A stretch of DNA of 20,526 nucleotides from the NCBI GenBank assembly GCA_020441605.1, contig JAGRLX010000154.1, positions 1 to 20,526 of the forward strand, read 5' to 3'. The notes beneath the pieces were generated by a model. It did no database searches, had not been told where the DNA came from, and saw nothing but the letters and a program-made list of their open reading frames with translations. The DNA comes from Alphaproteobacteria bacterium. Its GTDB lineage: Bacteria > Pseudomonadota > Alphaproteobacteria > Rhizobiales > Aestuariivirgaceae. Made by a program: the position numbers and the translations under genes. This document shows positions 6,552-14,699 of this stretch, piece after piece; position 1 is the stretch's first letter, and each line of letters starts with the position of its first letter.

Positions 6552-9359
6552 TCAATCTTGTTCGGAATTTGTTTCAAGTGGGCCGGCGTAATACTCGGTG
6601 GCAGCATAGGTCACATCTACCATCTGCGGTGGATCGTCTGGTAGTTTCAATGTCCGGATCCACTCGAGCAGGGCCCGGTTGACCTTCGCCGGCTGGCCGG
6701 CGAGGCCCTCGTCGAGAAGCAGGCTCGTATCGGGGGCAAGTTCGCGCAACCGTTCGGCCTGAGCGCCGAGATCGAACGCGGCGACGGGATAGCCCGCTTC
6801 CAGAGCCGCCGTCAGCACATAGCTGAAGGTTTCCGGCGAAAGCGACGACAGGAAGAAGGCGTGGGCGGCCTGGGCCCGCATGAGCTGGAAAAGGTCGTCT
6901 TCGCGGTAGCGGCCGGTCATGGTTACATTGGCGCGGGCGGCAAAGGCCGCGTCCTGGTCGGTGTGGCCGACGATGGTGAATTCGATTGGCAACTTGCGCC
7001 GTGTGGCATCCTCGGCCATGGCCAGCAGCAGCCGCGACCCCTTCTGTTCGTTGATGCCACCAACAATCATGATCCGGAAAATGTCATCTTTCTTCCACCG
7101 CATGGCTAGGCTGCCGGGTCTCTGAGCCTTGTGCGGATGCGGCCGGTAAAGTACCTCGCGCCCCCGGAGATAGGACGAGGTGCGGCGGCATGCGTCGCGG
7201 CTCGGGGCGAAGACATGGCTTGCCCCGTCGAGAAGCTGGAGGAAATGCCTGCGCCATTGGTTGGCGTTGACCCGGCCAAAGGGCGTTCCATTCACCGCAA
7301 TGCAGCTGTGGCAGGCCGTCAGCCCTTTCTCGCCGCAATAGCGGCCATTGCCATTGACCAAGGTCAGGCGCGGACAGAACGCCATGTAGTCATGCACGGT
7401 AAAGTCGTAGGCCAGGCCGGCGAGGCCGGCGATGCGGCGAACAGCGTCGGTGGCCTCCAGGGGAAAACCGGCCAGGCTGTGGACGTGGATGCGCACCACG
7501 CCTGCGGCCGGAAGCAGATCGGCGATCTCGGCGGCGTCGGCGATGATGTCGAGGCCCAGCAGGTTGGCCGCGTTGATGTCATCGATCGAATGGATGCCCA
7601 CCTGGGGCTTGCCCCGCTCGACATTGGTCATGAGCAGTCCGCCCACACCATCGCGCGCCAACATCTCCACCATATTCTGCACGTGCCGGCCGATACCACC
7701 TCCCCAATTATGTGTAACATGGAGGATCGAGCGTTCGCCGCAGTGGGCCTTGAGGCGTGCCGCATCCAGACGGCGGCGCAGGCGGGCGGCCGGATCGCTG
7801 CGGATATGGTCGCGCACAACGGCGTTGTAATCAGGGTGTTTCGCCAACAGGGCCTTTGCGGCCGCAGTCTGGCTCTCGCCGGCCTGGTCGGCGAAGGATA
7901 CTTCACCGGTGTGCCGGACGAAAACGTCGCCCGCCAATATGTTGCGCCAGCCCGTGTTGGCTGCGCGACGGCAGAAATCATTCTCCTCGCCATAACCCTT
8001 GCCAAAGGTTTCGGCATCAAAAAGCCCAACCGCCTTGAGACAAGCGCGGGGTATATACATGCAGAAGCCTACGGCGGTCGGGATATCGACCGACTGCCCG
8101 GCGTTTGCCGTTGCGGCAAGGCTGTCGAGCGCGTCGAAGCTGATCTCCAGTTCCTCCGGGTTATCGCGCAACGTGACCGGATAGCTGCAGATCGTCGCAT
8201 TGGTCGAAAAGGGAGTCACGCTTCCCACCCGTGCACCCTGGGCCTGGCTGCGCAACCGGTCAAGCCAGTCGTTGTAGACCTCGGTGTCGGAATTCAACAG
8301 GACCACGTCACGGTCGGCGTGGAGCCCCATGCCCCGGTTCACGGTCCCGACAAAACCCAGATTGCGCGGATTTACCAACAGGGTGAATAAGCCCATCCTG
8401 GCCAGTTCGGCCAGTTTGGCCGACAGAGCACGCTCCGGGCTGGCGTCGTCGATGACCACCAGTTCGAAGGCGGTCGTTACTGGCGCTGCCAGCACGGAAT
8501 GGATGCAGGCAAGCGTGTCATCATAACCGCGATAGACCGGCACGATGATGTCCACCACGGCCCCGGCCTGGTTTGCCCGAGGCTTCGCGGCGGACCAGAC
8601 ACTTTCCTCCGGCGCCGCCGGTGGCTTGGCCAGCGGCCGGCTGCGCGAGGCGATCCGGCCCTCTTTCATCCCGTGTCGGAGGTAATGCACGAGCGGGTTC
8701 ATGCCAGACGCCGCAACGTCGGGGCTGCGCTCGAGGTAGTAGGCGGTGTCGAAGGAAGGCCCTGCGGCGCGCTTGTCGGCAGCACCGAACTTGAAATAAT
8801 GGAACAGCGGATTGAGTCCCGACTGGGCGACATCGGGATAGGTTTCCAGATACCAGCGGCTGTCGAATACAGGGTTCGGTTTGCGGCCTTCGAAGCCGCC
8901 GATCAAGACAAAGTGGCTGAGGGCATCCATGCCCGAACTCTGCACGTCCGGGTTATGGGACAGGTACCAATCGGTATCGAACAGCCGCGACTTGCGCAGG
9001 GTCTCGACCTGTTCGCGCACCCAGGCGGGCAGCTTGCGCCGGCCGGGAAGAAGGCGTGCCAGGCGGCCTGACCGCTCGGGCACGATATGGGTCAGAGCGA
9101 CGCGATTTCGGCGCTCAACCTGTGCGAGATCGGCCTGGAGCTTCCGCACCTCGGCCTGGAGCGTGGCAATTTCAGTCTGAAGCTTCCGGGTGGCTTCCTC
9201 GACGAGGGCGGCGACGTTGGCGGTGGCGGCTACCCAGCCTTGCTGTCCGATGGTGTCCGATGGTGGCGTTGCCAGTGCATGCCTCCGGTCCTTGTCGGAT
9301 GGCTGCTGGCGCTTGGGAGAGCCCTGCTGCTCGCTTCCGGTGTTGCCCTTCTTGGCCAT
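6552..9359 (-). CDS. Bifunctional glycosyltransferase: three 38-aa repeats, GT2 domain, GT4 domain
   Basis: This 935-residue protein carries two glycosyltransferase modules. A basic, glutamine-rich N-terminus and a coiled coil (about 50-85, ending LQAEVRKLQADLAQVERR) precede three repeats of exactly 38 residues (127-240). A GT2 domain covers about 268-530: VDIIVPVYRG start, nucleotide-binding NSD at 356-358, and GEENDFCRRA at 457-466 giving the ED acidic pair. A GT4 domain covers about 543-905, with a GGGIGRH loop (553-559), a cysteine cluster C675/C683/C686, and a C-terminal SPETFSYVLTAALEAG (841-856), the E-x7-E motif. Such enzymes add sugars to surface polysaccharides; donors and acceptor are not predictable. 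No convincing ribosome binding site precedes the ATG. It is the last gene of the glycan operon, 101 bases after the sulfotransferase gene. Confidence 0.9.
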   Translation of the reverse strand: MAKKGNTGSEQQGSPKRQQPSDKDRRHALATPPSDTIGQQGWVAATANVAALVEEATRKLQTEIATLQAEVRKLQADLAQVERRNRVALTHIVPERSGRLARLLPGRRKLPAWVREQVETLRKSRLFDTDWYLSHNPDVQSSGMDALSHFVLIGGFEGRKPNPVFDSRWYLETYPDVAQSGLNPLFHYFKFGAADKRAAGPSFDTAYYLERSPDVAASGMNPLVHYLRHGMKEGRIASRSRPLAKPPAAPEESVWSAAKPRANQAGAVVDIIVPVYRGYDDTLACIHSVLAAPVTTAFELVVIDDASPERALSAKLAELARMGLFTLLVNPRNLGFVGTVNRGMGLHADRDVVLLNSDTEVYNDWLDRLRSQAQGARVGSVTPFSTNATICSYPVTLRDNPEELEISFDALDSLAATANAGQSVDIPTAVGFCMYIPRACLKAVGLFDAETFGKGYGEENDFCRRAANTGWRNILAGDVFVRHTGEVSFADQAGESQTAAAKALLAKHPDYNAVVRDHIRSDPAARLRRRLDAARLKAHCGERSILHVTHNWGGGIGRHVQNMVEMLARDGVGGLLMTNVERGKPQVGIHSIDDINAANLLGLDIIADAAEIADLLPAAGVVRIHVHSLAGFPLEATDAVRRIAGLAGLAYDFTVHDYMAFCPRLTLVNGNGRYCGEKGLTACHSCIAVNGTPFGRVNANQWRRHFLQLLDGASHVFAPSRDACRRTSSYLRGREVLYRPHPHKAQRPGSLAMRWKKDDIFRIMIVGGINEQKGSRLLLAMAEDATRRKLPIEFTIVGHTDQDAAFAARANVTMTGRYREDDLFQLMRAQAAHAFFLSSLSPETFSYVLTAALEAGYPVAAFDLGAQAERLRELAPDTSLLLDEGLAGQPAKVNRALLEWIRTLKLPDDPPQMVDVTYAATEYYAGPLETNSEQD
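8640..8981 (-). repeat. Three tandem 38-residue repeats inside the 935-aa glycosyltransferase
   Basis: Three copies of 114 bases each encode residues 127-164, 165-202 and 203-240. Shared positions are F-D at the start, W/Y-Y-L at 5-7, P-D-V at 11-13, S-G at 16-17, L-x-H-F/Y at 21-24, and G at 28. Examples are FDTDWYLSHNPDV, FDSRWYLETYPDV and FDTAYYLERSPDV. I know this repeat type from N-termini of rhizobial glycosyltransferases, where its role is not established. It could be a protein- or glycan-binding spacer (inference). Confidence 0.85.
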
Positions 9360-9419
9360 GGGTATCGCTATAGACCATTCGCCCTGTCAGGTGGCGCGAA
9401 ATTCGCAGCATCCGCAGGC

Positions 9420-9435
9420 CTTGGCCCGTGCCAAG
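9420..9435. terminator. Hairpin between sulfotransferase and 935-aa glycosyltransferase genes
   Basis: CTTGGC (9420-9425) and GCCAAG (9430-9435) form a perfect 6-bp stem with a 4-base loop, in the 101-base gap after the sulfotransferase stop codon. It lacks a T tract. It may be a weak terminator or an mRNA processing site that separates expression of the last gene from the first three. This is a low-confidence call. Confidence 0.3.
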
Positions 9436-9460
9436 ACAGGAGCGTTGCGGGCCCCGACCA

Positions 9461-11398
9461 TCATGTGCCCGTTGATTTCAGAGACGCCATCACCTGCCGC
9501 ACCAGTTTCATGATCTCGGGATCGCGCTTGGTCTTGGTTATGACGCTTCCGATCACCTGGTCGGCCAGGCTCCAATCGAAGCGAGCCGCATCAAGCCCGA
9601 GATGATCGAGCGTCTCGCCAATCACCTGCTTGGGATTCGCATCGAGCAACTCAAAGTCGACAGCAATGCCGAGACCCGGGTAGCGGGACATGAAATCACC
9701 ATAGACCTTGTAGTGTTCTTCGGTTTCGGTGATGAACTTCTTCACCTGCTCCTGCTGCTTGTGTGGTGCCATGGTTGACCAGCGCGTCTCCTTGACGAAG
9801 GCCGCGATCTTGCTGCGGGTGACTTCCTCAATATCACGGCGGATGAAGACGAACCGTCCGGCGGGATAGAGCTCATGAAGCATCCGGAGCACGGGAAGCG
9901 AATTGTAACGGATTTCCTTGAAGCCCCAGCGCTGGCCCTGCGCGAGCCGGCCACCAAAATAGCCGCTGATGAAGCTGCGGAGCTGGTCGACATATTCGGC
10001 GGCCGACCAGGGATTGACCCATTCGATCGCGACCGCAGGGTCCTGCAGGGTGGGCAGCAGCATGTCAGGGCCCTTGTTGGCCGCCGCACTGCGCGGAAAG
10101 AGTTTCTGGTCCGGCGACGTCATCGCCGCATAGCTTTGCGCCAGCCCGCCAAGGAAGCCGTAATGTTCGCCCCAGACCACCAGATCCTTGTGGCAATTGA
10201 GAATGCGCTGCACGAGGGTGCTGCCGGAACGACCGGTGGAGATGGCGAAAACTGGGGCCTCGCCATGGCTGGACGATGGCATGGCGCGAGCGGGTCTGGG
10301 ACTGGGCATTGTGGTCTCCGGAGGATTTTGCTCTGCCACGGGCGTGAGACTGGCCAGCTTTTCCTCGAGTGCCAGAAGGCGTTCCGACTGCCGCATGACG
10401 ATATGGGTGAGGGCTGCCGTCATCTTGCCGCCGTCGACAACAACTGGACGATGGTCCAAGGGCTTGGTCTCGATGGGGGGCTGGCCACCTTCAGCCAGCC
10501 AGGCATCGAGCTGCTCACGGTCTTCGGCGCAGGACTCCTTCACGCCCTCCAGTTCTTGCGGCGTCGGCAAGAGGTCTGCGAGAAATGTTTCCACCGTCTT
10601 GTCGGACGGGACCGGGCTGCCGCCCATGGCCGCCACCCACCGGGTGATCGGGACTTTCTTGTCGAACTGGCTGTTGTATATGGCATGCAACGCCAGGGTT
10701 TCCATCGACGCGGATTCGTTGCGGCGGGTTAGTCCGAAATCCGCGACATCCAGTCCGGCGATTGCCAGAAGCTCCTTCAGCGAATCGCCCACGGCATCGA
10801 GATTGCGCAGCAGCAGCTTGGGTCCGAAGGCGGCTTTCCACGGTCCGAGCGCCTTTGCGAAGACGATGGGGCGCCGCTTCAGGTAGGCGGCAAAATTTTC
10901 GAGGGGGCCTGCGTTGGTCTTGTGCCTCAACGCCCACTGCACATAGGCGGAACGGGCCCAGGCATCGTGGCGCCTGACAAAGGCCACGACGTCGACGTCG
11001 ATGCCATCTGCCGCGAGGTTCTGCAAGACCGACAGGATCACCCGGCTTCGGACAAGGAAGACCTCGTTGCTCCAGATCGCCTGCCGGTAGCCATCCTTGC
11101 GGGCCTTTGCGATCGTCTTGCGCAAGACCTCTTCCATCTGCGCGGCTGCCTTGGCCTTGTCCAGCTTCAGGAAGGCCTCGATCTTCTGCCAAGCTTGCCA
11201 AGGATAGATCTTGGGCGCGCCAAGTTCCAGCATCAGCCCGAGGTACAGCGTCCGGGCCTCGTCCAGTTGGGCAGTCGACTGCCGGAGAGTCTGCTGGATC
11301 GTCGTCGTGCCGGTCTTGCCCGCGCCAATGTGGACGATCAGGCGGAAGGGCCGGTCGCCAGCAGGTGTGCTGGCGCTTGTGCCGGAAACGTCACTCAT
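9461..11398 (-). CDS. Protein with two tandem sulfotransferase domains
   Basis: This 645-residue protein has two PAPS-dependent sulfotransferase modules. Domain 1 (about 18-300) has a 5'-phosphosulfate loop HIGAGKTGTTTIQ (23-35) and a 3'-phosphate-binding segment AFVRRHDAWARSAYVQW with Arg142/143 and Ser150. Domain 2 (about 382-640) has FAISTGRSGSTLVQ (384-397) and VFIRRDIEEVTRSK with Arg520 and Ser529. A linker (about 325-382) with a short helix (LLALEEKLASL) and a Pro/Ser-rich stretch joins them. No signal peptide or membrane helix is seen, so it acts in the cytoplasm, probably sulfating a sugar or lipid-linked glycan made by the neighbouring glycosyltransferases (inference). Its ATG overlaps the upstream GT4 stop codon as ATGA, so translation is coupled. 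Single-domain bacterial sulfotransferases are roughly 250-350 residues, so this is a true fusion and not one long domain. Confidence 0.86.
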   Translation of the reverse strand: MSDVSGTSASTPAGDRPFRLIVHIGAGKTGTTTIQQTLRQSTAQLDEARTLYLGLMLELGAPKIYPWQAWQKIEAFLKLDKAKAAAQMEEVLRKTIAKARKDGYRQAIWSNEVFLVRSRVILSVLQNLAADGIDVDVVAFVRRHDAWARSAYVQWALRHKTNAGPLENFAAYLKRRPIVFAKALGPWKAAFGPKLLLRNLDAVGDSLKELLAIAGLDVADFGLTRRNESASMETLALHAIYNSQFDKKVPITRWVAAMGGSPVPSDKTVETFLADLLPTPQELEGVKESCAEDREQLDAWLAEGGQPPIETKPLDHRPVVVDGGKMTAALTHIVMRQSERLLALEEKLASLTPVAEQNPPETTMPSPRPARAMPSSSHGEAPVFAISTGRSGSTLVQRILNCHKDLVVWGEHYGFLGGLAQSYAAMTSPDQKLFPRSAAANKGPDMLLPTLQDPAVAIEWVNPWSAAEYVDQLRSFISGYFGGRLAQGQRWGFKEIRYNSLPVLRMLHELYPAGRFVFIRRDIEEVTRSKIAAFVKETRWSTMAPHKQQEQVKKFITETEEHYKVYGDFMSRYPGLGIAVDFELLDANPKQVIGETLDHLGLDAARFDWSLADQVIGSVITKTKRDPEIMKLVRQVMASLKSTGT

Positions 11399-12639
11399 GC
11401 TGGCCTGCTCGCGCCGAGCGAATTGTAGAATGCCAGGTGTTCCTGGGTAATCGCGCCAATCTCCGGATAGGCCGGCAATTGTTTGACCAGCCGGTCATAG
11501 AGACCGGGCTCGGCCACCACCCGCTTGATCACGGAAGACAGGGACACCGAGTCGCGGGCGCGGAAGTGGAGGCCGGTCACACCGTCCTTCACCTTCTCCG
11601 CCATGCCTCCGATATCGGGCACGATCATCGGCCGGCCGAACTTGTAGGCTTCCTGGATGACCAGCGGCGAGTTCTCCCACCAGATCGATCCCATGATCAC
11701 CCAGTCAACCTCCCGCATGAGGCGTCCGAGTTCATGGGGTTCGTAGCCTCCATGCATTCGGACACTCTTGCCGCATTCTGCCACGAGGTTCTCGACTCGG
11801 CGGCGAAAGGCTTCCGGCTGATGTTCGAGGCCCGCGCCATAAATGTCGAGGGTCACCTGCTTGCGCAATGCCTTGGGCAGGAGTGCGATGGCCTCGATGA
11901 CGAGATCGATACCCTTGAATGGATTGACCTGGCCGAAATAGGCGAAGCGGCTGCGGCTCTCGCCCTCGAACAGGCGCCGCGGCGGCACCTTGTCGCCCTC
12001 GGGCAGGCCGTTTTCGATCACCGCGAAATTGTCCTTCGACAGGCCCCAGTCGAGATAGCGCTCGCGCAGGAAGCTGCTGGGCGAAATGAAGCCGTCGACC
12101 AGCTTGAAGAAACTCTTGATGTAACGCTCGCGCAGGAAGAAATCCTCGGGCTTCTTGTTGCGGAAGCACAGGCTGCACTCGCGTGGGCTGTAGTGGTGGC
12201 AAAGCTTGCCGTCGGTCTTCACCATCTGACCGAAGTTCATGCAGATGGCGATGAACTCGTGCAGGGTCAGGACGATTTTGGCTTTCGGGCAGATGTTGCG
12301 GATCACTCGGATCGGCTCAATGCCGAGATGGACGTAGTGGTGAAAATGCACGACGTCGGGATCGATGCTGGCGATCAGGTCGGCGAAGTCCGAATCGGGA
12401 TCGAGCGAGGTGGTGGAGGTCAGTTCGCCGATCTCGGCCGCACCTGCCTTGAGATAGTCGCGCTCGCCGACAATGCCCAGCGATCCGAATTCGCTCATCA
12501 CTTCCTTGCCGGCGCGGCCGATGAACCAGGCCTCATGGCCTGGCAAACGGTTGATGCCCTCCCACAGGTGATAGGCCGCGTATTCGCCGCCACCCTTGCT
12601 GAACATCGGGTGGCCATGGCTCAGGATCACAACTTTCAT
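11395..12639 (-). CDS. Glycosyltransferase family 4 (GT-B fold)
   Basis: This 414-residue GT-B enzyme transfers a sugar from a nucleotide-activated donor. The N-terminal domain opens MKVVILSHGHPMFSKGGGEY, a glycine-rich acceptor/donor loop, followed by VVHFHHYVHLG (97-107) and LTLHEF (124-129). A cysteine cluster C147, C155, C158 (KLCHHYSPRECSLC) follows. The C-terminal domain begins near FAYFGQVNPFKGIDL (232-246), has a YGAG strand end, and carries the E-x7-E motif WENSPLVIQE (Glu322, Glu330). The start at 12639 is certain: it overlaps the preceding TGA as ATGA, has GAGGTGA ten bases upstream, and gives the expected first beta strand. A 66-residue in-frame extension reads through the preceding gene and was discarded. 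It is the second gene of the glycan operon. Confidence 0.93.
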   Translation of the reverse strand: MKVVILSHGHPMFSKGGGEYAAYHLWEGINRLPGHEAWFIGRAGKEVMSEFGSLGIVGERDYLKAGAAEIGELTSTTSLDPDSDFADLIASIDPDVVHFHHYVHLGIEPIRVIRNICPKAKIVLTLHEFIAICMNFGQMVKTDGKLCHHYSPRECSLCFRNKKPEDFFLRERYIKSFFKLVDGFISPSSFLRERYLDWGLSKDNFAVIENGLPEGDKVPPRRLFEGESRSRFAYFGQVNPFKGIDLVIEAIALLPKALRKQVTLDIYGAGLEHQPEAFRRRVENLVAECGKSVRMHGGYEPHELGRLMREVDWVIMGSIWWENSPLVIQEAYKFGRPMIVPDIGGMAEKVKDGVTGLHFRARDSVSLSSVIKRVVAEPGLYDRLVKQLPAYPEIGAITQEHLAFYNSLGASRPA

Positions 12640-14699
12640 GACGCGCTGTTCACCTCTCGTGGATCGGCGATCTCGCCGCGGTCGATTTTCCGGCGATAGC
12701 GCCAGGCATTGTAGAAGGTGACCATCTGGCGCACCACTGGCGCGGTATCGAGGCTCTGGGACTGGCGTTCGAGATGCCATAGCCGCGCCGACGGCACGAG
12801 ATAGAGGCGCTTGCCCGCCTTGCGCAATGTGAGGCACAAATCCGAGTCCTCGAAATCACCGACCAGATAGCCTTCATCGAAGCCACCGGCGGCGAGGAAG
12901 TCGGACTTGCGCAGCATGATGCAGGCCGCCGTCAGCAGCGGATGCTCGCTCGGCTCGTCGCCACCCGACCATGTCATGCCGCGGTGCTTGTGCTTGTTGA
13001 GCAGGAAACCCGGCCACATCATGTAGCTGTAGGGATACATGCCGGCGTGCTGGATGGAACCGTCACCGAACTGCAGCAGCGGTCCAACCATGCCGGCATC
13101 AGGCAAGTCGTCAAGCGCAGTGCTGAGCTTAGTCAGCCATCCGTCGTGCTGTGGAATCACATCAGAATTGAGCAGAACGATGCGCTCGCCGCGCGCAAGG
13201 CGCACACCGATGTTGTTGGCGCCGGCATAGCCGCGGTTCTCGCCATACCAGGCGATGCGGAAGGGCACACGGAACAGGAGATGGAAATTGGCGGCGAGTT
13301 CATAGGTGCCGGTCAGGATGTTCGGATCGTCGATCACGTAGATCAGATCGGCTGTCTGGAAGTCCGGATCATCGGCGAAATTCGCCAGTTGATGGCGCAT
13401 GAAATCAAAACGCCCGTAGAGGGGGACGATCACCGAAACGGAAGGACTGTCCGGCGCCTTGCCAAACTGCACCACTTCGATCCGGTCATCGGGGAGAGCG
13501 GAAATCTGGGCGATGGTCTCGACGGCTGGTCCCAGGACCTGGTCGAATATTCCAAGCAGCTGGTTGCGCATCTGGCCAGGATCGGCGACCATGACGAGCA
13601 GCTTCTTGGCCAGGGCGACGCCGGATACGTCGGGCTTGGCCGTAGGTATCTTGAGCCATGTCTCGCCCTGTTCCCCGAAGTCGAAGCACAGGGCCCGCGC
13701 ATCGCCGCCGTTGGTGGGCAATGGTGCGAGGCAGGCGAAACCGCACATCGTGCGCACGTTTGGAAAACGTTGACGGAAGCCGTTGGCCACGTCCAGGCGA
13801 GGCAGCTTGAACAGCGTCTCGTGCACCGGCACCCGATTGCCATCCTCGTCGGAGACATAGATCGCCTCGGGCTCGCGTTTCGGACAGAAGAACCAGCCAA
13901 AGAAAAGAACGCCGCGCTCGCCGAGCGGAAAACCGCCGTCGATACTGGCGACGACCGTTTCAGGCCTCTCGATCGTGACCGGTAGCTGGGAAAATTCGGA
14001 CCGGCTGATTCCGAGCCGGTCGGCTCCCTTCCGCCCAACGCGCAGAATGCCCGAAACGATGGGCGATATGGTGCCGCTGCGAACGTCTTCCGGCAGGTCG
14101 CGCACCAGGGCATAAAGCGGATGGTCGTCGCCCAGGCCAGTGCGCAGGGTCGACAGCAGCATGCCCATGGGCAAACCATCGCCGAGCTTCTTCAAGCGCT
14201 TCACGAAGTCGGCGGGAGTGCGCATCTCGGTATAGTCGAACCGGAGAACCTGACCGTTCGACGTCTCGAGAGCCAACCGGCTGTTTTCGGGTGCCATTGG
14301 CACCAAGGCAATGAAGCCATGCATGTCGGTGGCACTTCTGGCAACGCCGCTCATGGCCTGGCTGACATCGGGACGCGGCAGCCGCACCAGCTGAACCCCA
14401 TTGTCACCATGGGCAATCGCATACTTGCGAACATCCTTGTTGGCACGGCCGCCGCCGGCCAGAAGGCCTCCCAATCCCTTTCGCCTGGGCTTCATGCCGG
14501 CGATTCCGGGATCATCTTCGATGAGCACGAATCCTCGTACCACGTTTCCGGGGTCGAAAAGCCATCCGCTGACCAGAACATGCCGATCTTCGGTTGTATA
14601 GGCAAAGTCGATGAAGGCCTTCACGCCGTCGAAGCGTTCGACCGGCATAATCCTGGCTTCGGCTATGGCTTCGCTGTCTAGCGGTTTGGGCTGAAGCAT
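12636..14699 (-). CDS. Glycosyltransferase family 2 with duplicated N-terminal modules
   Basis: This 687-residue protein is the first gene of the minus-strand glycan operon. The catalytic GT2 domain is C-terminal (about 418-670): SVSVIVPLYGRFDF, the nucleotide-binding NSD at 511-513, and the acidic motif GDFEDSDLCLT (614-624), then a WHLERQSQS segment. The N-terminal 400 residues hold two related modules, near 41-160 and 263-350. Each has a VL-x2-GW-x-F strand (VLVSGWLFDP and VLFFGWFFCP), then LPRxDV, then a GF-x-x-L-x-P strand. A helical segment lies between and after them. I do not recognise a named family for these modules; they may bind the glycan acceptor. The ribosome binding site is weak (GGAAG, about 12 bases away). 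An alternative start at Met18 is possible but lacks a better site. Confidence 0.88.
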   Translation of the reverse strand: MLQPKPLDSEAIAEARIMPVERFDGVKAFIDFAYTTEDRHVLVSGWLFDPGNVVRGFVLIEDDPGIAGMKPRRKGLGGLLAGGGRANKDVRKYAIAHGDNGVQLVRLPRPDVSQAMSGVARSATDMHGFIALVPMAPENSRLALETSNGQVLRFDYTEMRTPADFVKRLKKLGDGLPMGMLLSTLRTGLGDDHPLYALVRDLPEDVRSGTISPIVSGILRVGRKGADRLGISRSEFSQLPVTIERPETVVASIDGGFPLGERGVLFFGWFFCPKREPEAIYVSDEDGNRVPVHETLFKLPRLDVANGFRQRFPNVRTMCGFACLAPLPTNGGDARALCFDFGEQGETWLKIPTAKPDVSGVALAKKLLVMVADPGQMRNQLLGIFDQVLGPAVETIAQISALPDDRIEVVQFGKAPDSPSVSVIVPLYGRFDFMRHQLANFADDPDFQTADLIYVIDDPNILTGTYELAANFHLLFRVPFRIAWYGENRGYAGANNIGVRLARGERIVLLNSDVIPQHDGWLTKLSTALDDLPDAGMVGPLLQFGDGSIQHAGMYPYSYMMWPGFLLNKHKHRGMTWSGGDEPSEHPLLTAACIMLRKSDFLAAGGFDEGYLVGDFEDSDLCLTLRKAGKRLYLVPSARLWHLERQSQSLDTAPVVRQMVTFYNAWRYRRKIDRGEIADPREVNSAS

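Noticed and set aside
12640..12837. N-terminal extension of the 414-aa GT4 gene
   Set aside because: It overlaps the preceding gene by about 200 bases, and the ATGA junction with its ribosome binding site fixes the start at 12639.
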